A DNA stretch of 64,000 nt from Planktothrix rubescens CCAP 1459/22 (GCA_904830895.1 LR882958.1:1048001-1112000); one strand, 5' to 3'; counted from the stretch's first letter, positions 53,027-63,079 are shown. Numbers and translations are program-made. The notes: generated from the letters alone by a model not told the origin.

Positions 53027-53088
53027 GGAGTGAGTCTCAAATTCCAAGAAATATATAGATATGATTCTATTTTTTCTTGACTCACTCC
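53027..53088. terminator. Hairpin between the two secreted-peptide genes
   Basis: GGAGTGAGTC (53027-53036) pairs with GACTCACTCC (53079-53088), with an AT-rich 42-nt loop. On the minus strand it follows the RGSGR gene and is succeeded by CATTTTTTTTACC, so it could terminate that transcript. Confidence 0.5.
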
Positions 53089-53110
53089 TCTGTAGTTTTA
53101 ATCATGATAA

Positions 53111-53290
53111 TTAACGTCCACTTCCCCGATGAGGAAGTCCTTGTGTGTCAATATCTGTACTGGTTTCAGTTGCAAGAAAAGCCACAACTTCACTTTTTGA
53201 AGATAAATTAATGTTAATAGGATTAAGACATTGACGAGTCATGGCAGAGACTAACAAAGTCGATAATAAAATGGTGCTGTAGATTCGCAT
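53111..53290 (-). CDS. patX: PatX-like secreted peptide precursor ending in HRGSGR
   Basis: This 59-residue protein has a signal-like hydrophobic N-terminus (residues 3-17, IYSTILLSTLLVSAM), a short polar middle, and a C-terminus reading GLPHRGSGR with RGSGR exactly at 55-59. I checked these codons on the minus strand. RGSGR is the pentapeptide of heterocyst inhibitors PatS and PatX; PatX is known from filamentous cyanobacteria, including ones without heterocysts, where it pairs with HetR. hetR is not in this window. A palindrome lies 11 bp upstream of the start. A mature peptide released by processing is inferred. Confidence 0.75.
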   Translation of the reverse strand: MRIYSTILLSTLLVSAMTRQCLNPININLSSKSEVVAFLATETSTDIDTQGLPHRGSGR

Positions 53291-53301
53291 AAGAGTTGTC
53301 C

Positions 53302-53327
53302 GTATTAGAGTGTCCATTCTCTAATAC
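53302..53327. promoter_or_regulatory. Perfect palindrome upstream of the PatX-like gene
   Basis: GTATTAGAG (53302-53310) and CTCTAATAC (53319-53327) are exact complements around 8 nt. It sits 11 bp before the start codon of the PatX-like gene and could be an operator or a 5'-UTR hairpin affecting its translation. Confidence 0.45.
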
Positions 53328-53452
53328 AAGTTGAATGAAATTGATCCGGTAAAAAAGACAAACTTTCCCTAGATTGCTTTTGAGTCCTGTAATAGTGTTA
53401 TAATAAAAGGGATAAATCTTGTGATCAAGAATCAAGTAAGCGATCGCTAGTT

Positions 53453-53734
53453 ATGACAACTCAAGAACAAAAACATCCTCAATACAATACTGATCGAAAG
53501 ATTGTTCTGAGTCTTTTAGAGCAAGAAGCAACGGACTATAATCTAGTAGAATTAGCCCGTTTAAAAATTCGCTATCGAGGTTTTCCGGGTGCAAAGGATA
53601 TTCAAAGCGATTTAGAAAGAATCTTACAAACCTGGGGATATACCGACGAAACTTTATTTGAAAAAACTCGCCAAATTCACGCCACAGGTCAAATTTATAG
53701 AGGCAAAAAAAACGATCAAGAAGATTGGATTTGA
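53453..53734 (+). CDS. DUF3288 family protein
   Basis: This 93-residue cyanobacterial protein has the full DUF3288 pattern: HPQYNTDRKIVLSLLEQEAT, DYNLVELARLKIRYRGFPGA, KDIQSDLERILQTWGYTDET and FEKTRQIHATGQIY. Function unknown. It is divergent from the PatX-like gene, sharing a 162-bp upstream region. Confidence 0.8.
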   Translation: MTTQEQKHPQYNTDRKIVLSLLEQEATDYNLVELARLKIRYRGFPGAKDIQSDLERILQTWGYTDETLFEKTRQIHATGQIYRGKKNDQEDWI

Positions 53735-53924
53735 AGGGTATATTCTTTCTTCTTCACGGTCAAGATCAGATTCTCCGGCTAAATCCAGAACAAAATTTTC
53801 CTGTGCCACTGCGAGTTTTGTGGCGATTTTGTGCAAATATGGAAAGACTGTCTGATAAGAGTGCCAGTGACACTTACAGGTGCTATTACCGGGGAGTTAG
53901 AGAGGAAATACTAGGTTACAATTT

Positions 53925-54149
53925 ATGAAGGCTGGCGATCGCGTTTCGGTTAAAACATCTGTTGTCGTTTATGTCCATCCCAAACATCGGAATCAGGAAT
54001 TTGATGCTCAGGGACTCGAAGGAAATGTTCTATCTGTGATTACTGATTGGCAGGGAAGACCCATAAGCCCGAATTTGCCTATTGTTGTGGATTTTGGCAA
54101 TAAATTTAAGGCCCATTTCCGAGAAGACGAGTTAGAATTGATAGAATAG
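53925..54149 (+). CDS. ftrV: Ferredoxin-thioredoxin reductase, variable chain
   Basis: A 74-residue SH3-like protein: KAGDRVSVKTSVVVYVHPKH, then RNQEFDAQGLEGNV, ending FKAHFREDELELIE. The variable chain stabilises the catalytic chain of FTR, which passes electrons from photosystem I via ferredoxin to thioredoxin. The catalytic subunit gene is elsewhere. The 190 bp upstream hold open frames but none with recognisable sequence. Confidence 0.88.
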   Translation: MKAGDRVSVKTSVVVYVHPKHRNQEFDAQGLEGNVLSVITDWQGRPISPNLPIVVDFGNKFKAHFREDELELIE

Positions 54150-54195
54150 TTTGAGAAGCTAGGAGAATATTAGATAAATAATTTCTCCTAGTCTC

Positions 54196-54420
54196 CTATT
54201 TTCTGCCCAAAAACCAACCTAAAATATTAATATCTCCTCGCATTTTTTCGATTTCTTGACGGTGGCGTGCGGCGGTTTGATAATACCAGGAACAATATTG
54301 AGCAAATTCATCCCGATATTCAACTTCTTGATGGAATTCCCGCGTAAGTTGATGAGCTTGGAGCGCAGCCACCACAGCGTGATCAGGTTGTTTAACAGTC
54401 TGTTCCCATTCAAATGGCAT
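54196..54420 (-). CDS. Conserved cyanobacterial hypothetical protein (74 aa)
   Basis: This 74-residue soluble protein is rich in His/Gln/Tyr/Trp (REFHQEVEYRDEFAQYCSWY) and ends INILGWFLGRK. It is probably helical. I recognise the type as conserved in cyanobacteria but not its role. It converges on ftrV, with a 46-bp gap. Confidence 0.6.
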   Translation of the reverse strand: MPFEWEQTVKQPDHAVVAALQAHQLTREFHQEVEYRDEFAQYCSWYYQTAARHRQEIEKMRGDINILGWFLGRK

Positions 54421-54464
54421 GATTACACAATCCTAGATTAAGGAATGCTTTTACCTTAACACAG

Positions 54465-54564
54465 TTATCAGTTATCAGTCATCAGTTATCAGTTATCAGT
54501 CATCAGTGTAAGAATTGATTTATTACCCATTCCCTATTCGTAATTCGTAATTCGTAATTCATAA
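54465..54564. repeat. Heptamer repeat tracts (TTATCAG x6 and TTCGTAA x3-4)
   Basis: Six TTATCAG/TCATCAG units at 54465-54506 are the complement of the tract at 40139-40180. TTCGTAA units at 54537-54564 follow after TTACCCATTCCC. The tract lies between the 74-aa gene and the ydcF-like gene. Confidence 0.7.
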
Positions 54565-54568
54565 TTCC

Positions 54569-55363
54569 CTACAACCAACCTCGTAACCGATAAACTCCTA
54601 ATCCAATATATTCTTTTAAGGCTTGAGTTGTTTGATGCAAAGACAGAGTATCGGGTATCCAACTGAGTAAAACTCCTTGCCAAGTTTTTTGAGCTTGATT
54701 AATTTCAGAAGGAATCATTAAAAAATCCGTGGGTGCTGGAATTACATCCATTCCTAGATGTTTAAAAATTAATAGCGATCGCGGCGTATGTAAGGCAGAA
54801 GTAACTAATAAAATCTGTCCTTGAATATTATTTTCTTTTAAAATACTCCGTACATTCACCGCATTTTCATAAGTATTTAATGAAGTGGGATCTTGTAAAA
54901 TTGCCGAGGGAGAAACACCCATAGCTTCAGCAATTTTAGCCATATCTTGAGATTCGGGATCTCCCCCGCCTTGCCAATTAATTCTACCCCCACTTAAGAT
55001 TAACCAAGGGGCTTTTTTCTGACGATGTAATAATGATCCATATAAAATCCGATCGCCTGCTTCTGAGACATCTACCCAAGGACGTGGCGGTAAAGCGGGT
55101 TTAGTCCCACCGCCTAAAACAACGATTGCCGCAGCATTAGGAAGTTCAGTATTAGGCACATTTTGAGATTCAAGAGATCCGACTAATAATTGAGCAACTC
55201 CTCGACTACTTCCTAATAATAAAATTACTAGGGCGCAACTAATTACTGCCCCTGTCCATCGCGGATATTTCCACAGGGTAAATAGAGCCACAAACATTAA
55301 TAAACAACTCAATCCCAAGGGATAAATAAATAGAGGTAAAAGTTTAGATAAGAATAGAAACAT
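54569..55363 (-). CDS. YdcF/ElyC-like DUF218 membrane protein
   Basis: A 264-residue protein with two N-terminal membrane segments (about 5-52) and a DUF218 domain (IVVLGGGTKPALPPRPWVDV; APWLILSGGRINWQ; SLNTYENAVNVRSIL; LLVTSALHTPRSLLIF). ElyC-like relatives influence envelope polysaccharide and lipid-carrier use. The gene overlaps no neighbour; the 107-residue membrane protein gene lies 9 bp upstream, so co-transcription is likely. Confidence 0.82.
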   Translation of the reverse strand: MFLFLSKLLPLFIYPLGLSCLLMFVALFTLWKYPRWTGAVISCALVILLLGSSRGVAQLLVGSLESQNVPNTELPNAAAIVVLGGGTKPALPPRPWVDVSEAGDRILYGSLLHRQKKAPWLILSGGRINWQGGGDPESQDMAKIAEAMGVSPSAILQDPTSLNTYENAVNVRSILKENNIQGQILLVTSALHTPRSLLIFKHLGMDVIPAPTDFLMIPSEINQAQKTWQGVLLSWIPDTLSLHQTTQALKEYIGLGVYRLRGWL

Positions 55364-55372
55364 GGTAAAAAA

Positions 55373-55696
55373 TCAATTTTTATTCCGTTTAAAAATCCAA
55401 CCTAAAAGGGTTGTAGCTTCGGTGGGACGAGGAGTAGATTTAGAAGCAGTTGGTAATAGTTTTGATTTAGCCAGAATACCGGAAAGATTATCGGCGATCG
55501 CTTCAATTTCAAAAATTTCCGTTGATTCTGGTTTTTGATCAATTTGCCACCATTTGACTAAACAACCTACAGACCATCCCGATACAATCCCTAACTCTAA
55601 ACTGCTTAATACTGAATTATTTAATCCGATAAAACAGAGGGTAAAAAATAATCCTGATCCTAATCCTGTACGAAACACTATTGATGATTTTAACAT
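55373..55696 (-). CDS. Hypothetical membrane protein (107 aa)
   Basis: This protein has two hydrophobic segments (about residues 8-30 and 36-50) and a soluble tail ending LLGWIFKRNKN. I use ATG 55696; the TTG 12 bp upstream is less likely. Found just upstream of the ydcF-like gene. No function recognised. Confidence 0.6.
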   Translation of the reverse strand: MLKSSIVFRTGLGSGLFFTLCFIGLNNSVLSSLELGIVSGWSVGCLVKWWQIDQKPESTEIFEIEAIADNLSGILAKSKLLPTASKSTPRPTEATTLLGWIFKRNKN

Positions 55697-55753
55697 AGAT
55701 TTTGTCAAATTTGTGGAGCCTATTTCCTAGTTCAGAAATCAGATTGAGTAATT

Positions 55754-56644
55754 TTAAGCAATCGAAGAATTTTGATGAGAAATAGGACAATAGTTAATTG
55801 GTTTATCTTCAGGATAATTTAGGGCAAATTCAACATTTTGATAGAGGTGACTGATCATTTGATTTCCCTCAACCGTAAAAGTTAAATAATGCAATCCGGT
55901 TTGAATATATTGGGCGACAACATTTTTAAAGAAATTGGGATAAGCCTGTCTAATATGATCGGGATGGTGATAGCCAAACTGTCGATTTGATCCGGTTTCT
56001 TCAAACTCTTGAAATAAATCGGGCATTTTATGAATATACCTTGGATCAGCTAACTGACCAATTAAATCCGCAGCCCGAATTAAACCAGGATAATCACTGG
56101 TACCTCGATGTTCTTCATCATTAGGAACCGGAAAACGAGTTAACTCAATATAGTGTTGAATTGTGTTAATATTAACCAAGGGATTATGCTTAAAATATTC
56201 TTGAATAAACTGTTTTCCCCGATCAACATGATAAGGAGTTAAACTTGCATCCGTTGTTTCTGGTAAAAGTTGAATTATTTCTCCATTTTTTCCGGTGGAA
56301 TAGATTCTATCTTCAATCCTATCTTCACTACAAATGCCTTTAACATAGCCAATATCATGGCAGAGTAAAGCAATAATTGTATATAGCCAATCTTGAGGGG
56401 AAACATTTTTTTCACTGAGATATTTTCCTCGCAAAATTGCTTGTCCAGTTAAAGTTACTAGAATCGTGTGTTCAACATTGTGGTAGGGTGCATTACTTTG
56501 TAAAATTTGATGCAAAGTAAAGTTAGCTACTTCAACCATCAAGTTTGCATAATCAAGTTGTTGCTGGCCATAAACTTGATAGTAACATAAGTATAAACGA
56601 TGAATGCAGTCTTGAATCATCAGAGTTTGAGTTCGGTGGCACAT
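55754..56644 (-). CDS. HD-domain metalloprotein
   Basis: This protein of about 296 residues has an HD phosphohydrolase-like core: YHNVEHTILVTLTGQAIL (first His), LLCHDIGYVKG (His-Asp), YHVDRG, and RAADLIGQLADPRY. HD proteins cleave phosphodiesters or phosphomonoesters, often of nucleotides; the substrate is unknown. ATG 56644 (MCHRTQTL) is preferred over 56686, but MIQDCIHRLYL further in is also possible. Confidence 0.72.
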   Translation of the reverse strand: MCHRTQTLMIQDCIHRLYLCYYQVYGQQQLDYANLMVEVANFTLHQILQSNAPYHNVEHTILVTLTGQAILRGKYLSEKNVSPQDWLYTIIALLCHDIGYVKGICSEDRIEDRIYSTGKNGEIIQLLPETTDASLTPYHVDRGKQFIQEYFKHNPLVNINTIQHYIELTRFPVPNDEEHRGTSDYPGLIRAADLIGQLADPRYIHKMPDLFQEFEETGSNRQFGYHHPDHIRQAYPNFFKNVVAQYIQTGLHYLTFTVEGNQMISHLYQNVEFALNYPEDKPINYCPISHQNSSIA

Positions 56645-56686
56645 ATAGAGGGTTTTCCTTAAAGATAGAGGGGATTTTCCATTCAA

Positions 56687-57088
56687 TTGTGATCAGAGAT
56701 GGATTTACTTATATCTTGATTCAATTTCAACCGAATGAAAACCAGAAAAGCTCATTAGTTTTGCTAAATTTTTACCGACCTGTAAAATCCCTCCAAGCTA
56801 AGTTAATATTTTATCCTGAATTGTCTCCTTAAAACCTCATAAAACCTCAGAAATATTCAGGAATTACCAAGGTTTAATTGACTTTTATCACAATTCTCTA
56901 TACACTTTCAGTGATTTCACTCACACCGGGATCAAAATAAATACTTATAATTAAAATATACCTGTTCGTAAAGGGTATAATGGTTAAGGATGAGAGAGGT
57001 TTGTGCAAAAATCTTGATTAAAATTGTAATATCATCAGTTTGATCACAGTATTTTTTATGAATAAACTAAATATATTAGAACTAGAAT
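56687..57088. other. Intergenic region before the TIR-ATPase operon
   Basis: A 402-bp AT-rich gap between divergent genes. A TATAAT lies at 56976-56981, about 110 bp before the TIR gene, without a recognisable -35. No repeat family member or RNA gene is visible. Confidence 0.4.
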
Positions 57089-59044
57089 ATGGATGCTAAA
57101 GCAGCATTAGAATGGATTGATCAATTGATTTTTGAACATCAGGGTAAGCATCTCAATGATTTAGAAAGGGAGGTTTTTATTGGCTCTTGGGAAGGAAAAA
57201 GTTACCATGAAATTTATCCTTTAAATCCTAGCTATATTGAAAAATATGTGGGATATAAACTTTGGCAGAAAATCTCTCAAACCTTCGGAGAAAAAGTCAC
57301 AAAAAAAACGATTAAAGGAGCAGTAGAACGCTATCAAAATCAAGATAATTTTGTTCAGTTGAGTCAAATTCCTGGGGACTTGCTGCAACTCTCTCCCCAT
57401 TGTTATCGAGTATTTATCAGTCACGGAAATACTGAGTTAAATATTCATTTTGCACAGCAGTTAGAAGCGATTTTAATTCAAGTTGGACATTCTGTATTCT
57501 TAGCAGCTTGGGAAGTCACCCGCTCTCAAATCAATCAACAGGAAACCGATTTTTTAGCTGAAATTGATACAGAATTAAAACACTGTGACTATTTTATTTT
57601 ACTATTATCCCCTCAATCAACCCTTAGTGAAATGGTGATTGAAGAATTGCGTCAAGTCCGAGAATTACAAGATACTCATTCTCACCGTTTACCAATAATT
57701 ATTCCAATTTGGGTGAATTGTCCGGCAAATTTAGCCTTAAATCATGATCTAAGAAGTTATTTATTGGGAACCGTTCAACGAACCTGGACAGGTCAACAAG
57801 ATACAGCTTTAATTATACAAGAAATTCTCTGTCTTTTGCAAGATTCTATTCCTGAATCTCCACCGCAAAATTTACAGTTAAATTGGGATGAATCGGAACT
57901 CGAAAAACCCGATAATTTAGCCATAGAATCCCATCAACTATCCTCGGTTTCTGCCATTTCAATTAAACCCATTTATTCCTCGGAAATTCCCTCTCCCCTT
58001 CCCGTAGCAGAACCGGAATTACCCAGTGGACAAGTCCGTTTAGAATCGGTTTTTTATATTAAACGGGTTCCCCATGAAGATCAATGTTATCACGAAATGA
58101 CCCATCCGGGGGCATTAATTCGTTTAAAAGCACCCCGTCAGATGGGGAAAACTTCACTAATGGCGCGAATTTTAGAACAGGGACGGAAACAGGGTTATCG
58201 CACGGTTCCTTTGAGTTTTCAACACGCGGATAAATCTATTTTTACTAACTTAAATCATCTGTTACAATGGTTATGTTCTAAAGTAACTCGCAAATTAAAA
58301 TTAGCCCATCACGTTCCCGATTATTGGAGTAATACTTTTGGAAGTAAAGATAATTGTACAGCTTATTTTGAGGATTATTTATTATCAGAAAGTGATACCC
58401 CTTTAGTCCTAGGATTAGATGAAGTAGATCGAGTGTTTCAATATCCAAATATTGCCGATGATTTCTTTAGTTTACTTCGAGCTTGGTATGAAGAAGCTAA
58501 CTATGGGGGAGGAGATAGTGAACTTTGGGAAAAATTGCGGTTAGTGATTGTTCATTCCACAGAAGTTTATATCCCTTTAGACATTAATCAATCCCCCTTT
58601 AATGTCGGTTTACCGATTGAATTAACCGAATTTACCGCAACTCAAGTTAACGAGTTAGCACACCGACATGGATTAAATTGGGGAGATATTGAAGTCGAAA
58701 CTTTAATGAAAATAGTGGGTGGACATCCCTATTTAGTTCGAGTAGCACTTTATCATCTCGTTCAATATTCCATGAGTTTAGAACAATTCGCAGAAATAGC
58801 ACCCACAGAAGCCGGAATTTATGGCGACCATCTTCGCCGACATTTATGGAATTTGCAACAACATCCTGAATTAGCTCAAGCTTTTTATCAGGTGGTTTGT
58901 TCTCCTCAACCTGTAGAATTAGAATCAATTTTGGCGTTTAAATTACATAGTTTAGGTTTAGTTCATTTGCAAGGAAATGAAGTCACTCCTCGTTTTGAAC
59001 TTTATCAAAACTATTTTGGTCATCGTTTAATGATTAAAACCTAA
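57089..59044 (+). CDS. TIR-domain protein with AAA-35-type ATPase
   Basis: A 651-residue protein. Residues 1-85 match the N-terminal helical domain of vWA-MoxR-associated conflict proteins ([20 protein letters not shown], then YHEIYP). Residues 105-250 are a TIR domain ([27 protein letters not shown], with Glu186 at the position of the NADase glutamate). Residues 315-640 are an AAA-35-type P-loop ATPase with Walker [11 protein letters not shown] near 347-356 and Walker B LGLDEVD near 441-447. TIR domains can cleave NAD on activation. The next gene, starting 17 bp later, carries the same ATPase type. A sensing-effector pair is inferred. Confidence 0.75.
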   Translation: MDAKAALEWIDQLIFEHQGKHLNDLEREVFIGSWEGKSYHEIYPLNPSYIEKYVGYKLWQKISQTFGEKVTKKTIKGAVERYQNQDNFVQLSQIPGDLLQLSPHCYRVFISHGNTELNIHFAQQLEAILIQVGHSVFLAAWEVTRSQINQQETDFLAEIDTELKHCDYFILLLSPQSTLSEMVIEELRQVRELQDTHSHRLPIIIPIWVNCPANLALNHDLRSYLLGTVQRTWTGQQDTALIIQEILCLLQDSIPESPPQNLQLNWDESELEKPDNLAIESHQLSSVSAISIKPIYSSEIPSPLPVAEPELPSGQVRLESVFYIKRVPHEDQCYHEMTHPGALIRLKAPRQMGKTSLMARILEQGRKQGYRTVPLSFQHADKSIFTNLNHLLQWLCSKVTRKLKLAHHVPDYWSNTFGSKDNCTAYFEDYLLSESDTPLVLGLDEVDRVFQYPNIADDFFSLLRAWYEEANYGGGDSELWEKLRLVIVHSTEVYIPLDINQSPFNVGLPIELTEFTATQVNELAHRHGLNWGDIEVETLMKIVGGHPYLVRVALYHLVQYSMSLEQFAEIAPTEAGIYGDHLRRHLWNLQQHPELAQAFYQVVCSPQPVELESILAFKLHSLGLVHLQGNEVTPRFELYQNYFGHRLMIKT

Positions 59045-59061
59045 TAATTTACTTTAATTAT

Positions 59062-62000
59062 ATGAATTTAACATCTACTCCAACCTATCATTATAAAGTC
59101 GGTGGACATCTATCTTTAGATACTCCTAGTTATGTAATTCGACAAGCCGACCGGGACTTATATGAAGCCTTAAAAGCGGGAGAATTTTGTTATGTTTTGA
59201 ATGCGCGTCAAATGGGAAAAACCAGTTTACGAGTCAGAACTTTACATCAACTACAAGATGAAGGTTTTGCTTGTGCGGCGGTAGATTTAACAAAAATTGG
59301 TTCCCAAGATATTACACCCGATCAATGGTATGCGGGAATTATGAGGCGTTTAGTCACCAGTTTTCGGCTTCCCATTCATTTAAAAGCTTGGTTACAGGAA
59401 CGAGAATTTTTACCCCCAATTCAACGGTTAAGCGAGTTAATTGAACAGGTTTTATTAGACTGTATTCAACAACCAATTATTATTTTTATTGATGAAGTTG
59501 ATAGTATTCTTAGCCTGAATTTTTGTGCGGATGATTTTTTTGCATTTATTAGAACCTGTGACGAATATCCTTTATTAACTTTTGCCTTATTAGGGGTCGC
59601 CACACCCAATGATTTAATGCAGGATAAAAGCTGTAATCCCTTTAATGTCGGTCGTCCGATTCAACTGAATGGATTTTGTTATCAAGAAGTGCAACCCTTA
59701 ATTGATGGATTAATCGGGAAAATTAGTCAGCCTGAATTAGTTCTAAAAACTATTTTAGAGTGGACAGGAGGACAACCTTTTTTAACTCAAAAATTGTGTT
59801 ATCTAATCCATCAAAAAGTAATTGAGAATACTCAACCTTTAGATATTCCTAGTTTTCAAGTATCGAGTTGGGTTGAACAGTTAATCTATACCCATTTTAT
59901 TAAAAATTGGGAATCTCAAGATGAACCTCCCCATTTAAAAACCATTCGAGATCGGATTCTAAAAGCCGATAATCGGATTACATCTCGCTTAACTTTATAT
60001 CAAAATATTTTGCAAAAAGGTAGTATTTCTACGGATATTACTGTGGAACAAATGGAATTGAGATTATCGGGATTAGTGGTTAAACAGGGAACCGATTTAA
60101 AAGTCTATAACCGAATTTATGAAACGGTTTTTAACGAAAATTGGTTGCAAAAAACTTTAGCCAGTCAAGAGCCGAATTTTAATCAAATTATTGGGGAAAA
60201 AGAACAAAAACTCCTATCCATGTTGCGAGAAATGGAAGGAAAAGAATTTGATGATATTTTAAGCGAAATTTTAGGTTCAATTGCCTTAAAACTGGTAGAA
60301 TTAATGTGTGTGGATCGGATGACGATTTATTTTATTGATAAAGAAAAAAACGAAATTTGGTCAATTAGTACCAGATTCACCGGAAATCAAACCACAAAAA
60401 TTTCAATTTTAGCTAATAATCAAACCGCCGGACGAGTCACAATTTATAAAAAAGCGATTCCCAGGACTTCAGATTATTCTGCGGATTGGTATTCGATTTT
60501 TGCCGAAACCCAAAATCCTAGAATTGGGTATCAAATTTATAATCAGTTAACACTTCCTCTAGGAGAAGATAATCAAACAATTTTTGCTTTTGTGCATTTA
60601 GTTAATAAACTTAAAAAAACTCATCTTTTAGCCGATTCTTTTCAAGATAAAATTGATAAAGCTGGATTTACTGAAATCGAACCTCAGCAATTTTTACAAT
60701 ATGCTCCCGGTTTACAACGCATTTTAGCAAGCTGTTATGAAAGTTATAAACTAACCCAAAGAATACAAGCCTCTGAAGCCTTAACAGAAGCCACTAGAAC
60801 GGTTCATCAAAGTAGTTTAGACTGTGAAGAAATTATTCAACGGGTGATGAAAGCCGCTAAAAAATTGATGAATGCAGATCGAAGTACCCTATGGTTATTA
60901 GATAAAATTACCCAGGAACTTTGGACACAAATTCCCTTTGAAGATGGATCTATCCGAGAACTGCGATTAAAAATCGGACAAGGATTTGCGGGAAAAGTTG
61001 CAGAAACGGGAAATACTTTAAATATTCCCTTTGATTTATATGCTCATCCTGAGTCGGAAATATCGCAAAAAACCGATCAAAAAACTGGATATCGTACCTG
61101 TAGTTTATTGTGTATGCCTGTTTTGAATCCCGATGGTGAATTAATTGGTGTAACTCAATTAATTAATAAACGTAAACAGGGTGAATTTGCCGAATATGAA
61201 CCCGATGACTGGCCGACAGCACCGGAATGTTTTGAAGCGAGTTTTGATGCTAATAGTCAAAAATATATGCAGATTTTTAATTCCCAAGTCGGGGTAGCTT
61301 TATATAATGCCAGACAATATGAAGCTATGAAAGAACACGCAGAAAATACTCCCCAAGGCGTGATTAGCCAAACCTTAGCTATGTTAAATCAAGTTATGGA
61401 TGGACAGGGGTTTGATGAAATTTTAGATGCCACATTACGGTCAATTACTTTAAAAACAGGAAAGTTATTAAATGCAGATCGCACGACTATTTTTATGTTA
61501 GATGAAGAACGGAATGAATTTTGGTCAATGATTGCTGAAAGTGAAGGAAATTGTCCCTTGGAAATTCGAGTTCCGGCTGATAAAGGTATTGTGGGAGAAG
61601 TTGCTAAATTAAAAAAATTAGTGAATATTCCTTATGATTTTTATGATGATCCTAGATCAAAAACGGCTCAAGAACAAGATCGGAAAAATGGTTATCGAAC
61701 TTATTCAATGTTGGCTTTTCCATTATTAAATGAACAGGGAATTTTAGTGACGGTTGTACAAGCGATTAATAAGTTAAAATCAGGATGCGATCGCAGTCTT
61801 TCCTTATCAGAAAAAATCGATCATCAAGGATTTACAACTGATGATGAACAACAATTTTTAGAAAATGCTCCCTTAATTCGGATGATTTTAGAAAGTTTTT
61901 GTTCCTATCATAAAACCGCCAGAGGACAAAGAGTTGCAGCCGCCCTAATGGCCGCGACTCGTTCTGTAAGTCAAAGTAGTTTAGAATTCGATGAAATCCT

Positions 62001-62544
62001 CAAACGAGTCATGGCTGCTGCCAAGGATTTAATGATGGCAGATCGCAGTACATTATGGTTATTAGATCGTCAAAATCATCAACTTTGGACTAAAATTACT
62101 TTTAATGATGGTTCCGAGCATGAAATTAGAATTAAAGTCGGTCAAGGGTATGCGGGAAAAGTTGCGGAAATGGGAGTTTCTTTGAATATTCCCTTTGATT
62201 TATATGATTATCCTGACTCAGAAACTGCTAAAAAAACCGATCAAAAAACGGGATATCGTACCTGTAGTTTATTGTGTATGCCTGTTTGGAACCCCGATGG
62301 CGAGTTAATTGGTGTGACTCAATTAGTTAATAAAAAGAAACCGCTTGAAGATGATGATCAAGTATTAAGTTATGATACGGAAGTTCCCGAAGCATTTCGA
62401 GTTAGTTTTGATAGCAATGATCAGAAATATATGCAAGTTTTTAATAATCAAGTTGGGGTAATATTACAAAATGCCGAACTTTTAGCAGCCGTTAAACACC
62501 AGGAGAAAAGTTTCCGCGAGAAATTTAATCAAGGGAATGGGTAA
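59062..62544 (+). CDS. AAA-35-type ATPase with four GAF domains
   Basis: This 1160-residue protein opens with an ATPase like that of its neighbour (Walker [10 protein letters not shown] near 47-55; Walker [10 protein letters not shown] near 139-147). Four GAF domains follow at about 393-565, 585-755, 780-950 and 972-1140. GAF2 and GAF4 are closely similar ([35 protein letters not shown]), and GAF1 and GAF3 form a second pair, so a GAF pair was duplicated. The domains resemble the cyclic-nucleotide-binding GAFs of cyanobacterial adenylate cyclases (INKRKQ/VNKKK ends), but no cyclase follows. It is likely a ligand-sensing partner of the TIR protein. Confidence 0.75.
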   Translation: MNLTSTPTYHYKVGGHLSLDTPSYVIRQADRDLYEALKAGEFCYVLNARQMGKTSLRVRTLHQLQDEGFACAAVDLTKIGSQDITPDQWYAGIMRRLVTSFRLPIHLKAWLQEREFLPPIQRLSELIEQVLLDCIQQPIIIFIDEVDSILSLNFCADDFFAFIRTCDEYPLLTFALLGVATPNDLMQDKSCNPFNVGRPIQLNGFCYQEVQPLIDGLIGKISQPELVLKTILEWTGGQPFLTQKLCYLIHQKVIENTQPLDIPSFQVSSWVEQLIYTHFIKNWESQDEPPHLKTIRDRILKADNRITSRLTLYQNILQKGSISTDITVEQMELRLSGLVVKQGTDLKVYNRIYETVFNENWLQKTLASQEPNFNQIIGEKEQKLLSMLREMEGKEFDDILSEILGSIALKLVELMCVDRMTIYFIDKEKNEIWSISTRFTGNQTTKISILANNQTAGRVTIYKKAIPRTSDYSADWYSIFAETQNPRIGYQIYNQLTLPLGEDNQTIFAFVHLVNKLKKTHLLADSFQDKIDKAGFTEIEPQQFLQYAPGLQRILASCYESYKLTQRIQASEALTEATRTVHQSSLDCEEIIQRVMKAAKKLMNADRSTLWLLDKITQELWTQIPFEDGSIRELRLKIGQGFAGKVAETGNTLNIPFDLYAHPESEISQKTDQKTGYRTCSLLCMPVLNPDGELIGVTQLINKRKQGEFAEYEPDDWPTAPECFEASFDANSQKYMQIFNSQVGVALYNARQYEAMKEHAENTPQGVISQTLAMLNQVMDGQGFDEILDATLRSITLKTGKLLNADRTTIFMLDEERNEFWSMIAESEGNCPLEIRVPADKGIVGEVAKLKKLVNIPYDFYDDPRSKTAQEQDRKNGYRTYSMLAFPLLNEQGILVTVVQAINKLKSGCDRSLSLSEKIDHQGFTTDDEQQFLENAPLIRMILESFCSYHKTARGQRVAAALMAATRSVSQSSLEFDEILKRVMAAAKDLMMADRSTLWLLDRQNHQLWTKITFNDGSEHEIRIKVGQGYAGKVAEMGVSLNIPFDLYDYPDSETAKKTDQKTGYRTCSLLCMPVWNPDGELIGVTQLVNKKKPLEDDDQVLSYDTEVPEAFRVSFDSNDQKYMQVFNNQVGVILQNAELLAAVKHQEKSFREKFNQGNG

Positions 62545-62571
62545 TTACGAATTACGAATTACGAATTACGA
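62544..62571. repeat. Heptamer tandem repeat (ATTACGA x4)
   Basis: Four perfect ATTACGA units start at the stop codon of the GAF gene, just before MITE copy C. Confidence 0.65.
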
Positions 62572-62577
62572 ATTGGT

Positions 62578-62711
62578 AAGTACCTAAACAAAATTAATTA
62601 CACATCCTCCACCCTGTTCCCTCCCCCCCTAGCCCCCCGTGCACGGGGGTTTGGGGGGGCTGTTCCGGTGTTCCCTCTCTCAACTAGGTAATTTATTTTG
62701 TGTAACTACTT
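62578..62711. mobile_element. 135-bp MITE, copy C
   Basis: Same ends and core as copies A and B (starts AAGTACCTAAACAAAATTAA, ends GTGTAACTACTT), in the orientation of copy B. It differs from B at only a few positions and G-run lengths, so insertion was recent or copies are being homogenised. Confidence 0.8.
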
Positions 62712-62764
62712 AATAGAAAAAGTTTACTCCCCCTGCTCCCCCTGCCTCCCCTGCCCATTACCTA

Positions 62765-63079
62765 TTACCATTCCCTCTCTAAACGAGGGGGTAAACGCAA
62801 TTTAGGAAACTGATAAAAGGTGTTTCCCTCGTCATCAATTTCGGGAAAGGCTAAAAAAACTTGAACTTGATGATCTAAATATTTTTGAGCGACTTCGGGG
62901 CTAACTCCGGCTAAAGCTGATAGTTGAATTAGGGATACTTTACCACCTTGGGCCGCAACTAATCTATAAAACGCCGAATCTAATTGACGTTGTTGTTCTC
63001 GATTATTTCCTAAATTGACAATTAATAAAGTCATCAATACACCCAAACCAGCAACAGAAATTAACTCTAGGATAGCCAT
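62765..63079 (-). CDS. Hypothetical membrane-anchored protein (104 aa)
   Basis: One N-terminal membrane helix (about 3-24) is followed by a basic stretch and a small winged-helix-like domain (LIQLSALAGVSPEVAQKYLD). The C-terminus is FPKLRLPPRLEREW. It is probably a conserved cyanobacterial protein. Function unknown. It lies 87 bp downstream of the cyclophilin gene on the same strand. Confidence 0.6.
   Translation of the reverse strand: MAILELISVAGLGVLMTLLIVNLGNNREQQRQLDSAFYRLVAAQGGKVSLIQLSALAGVSPEVAQKYLDHQVQVFLAFPEIDDEGNTFYQFPKLRLPPRLEREW

Noticed and set aside
53223-53435. 70-residue minus-strand frame overlapping the PatX-like gene
   Set aside because: It is out of frame with the gene that has the signal peptide and the RGSGR end, and resembles chance translation of AT-rich DNA.
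53725-53928. 67-residue frame between the DUF3288 gene and ftrV
   Set aside because: It overlaps DUF3288 out of frame, has no recognisable sequence, and another frame (53658-53855) over the same DNA is equally open.
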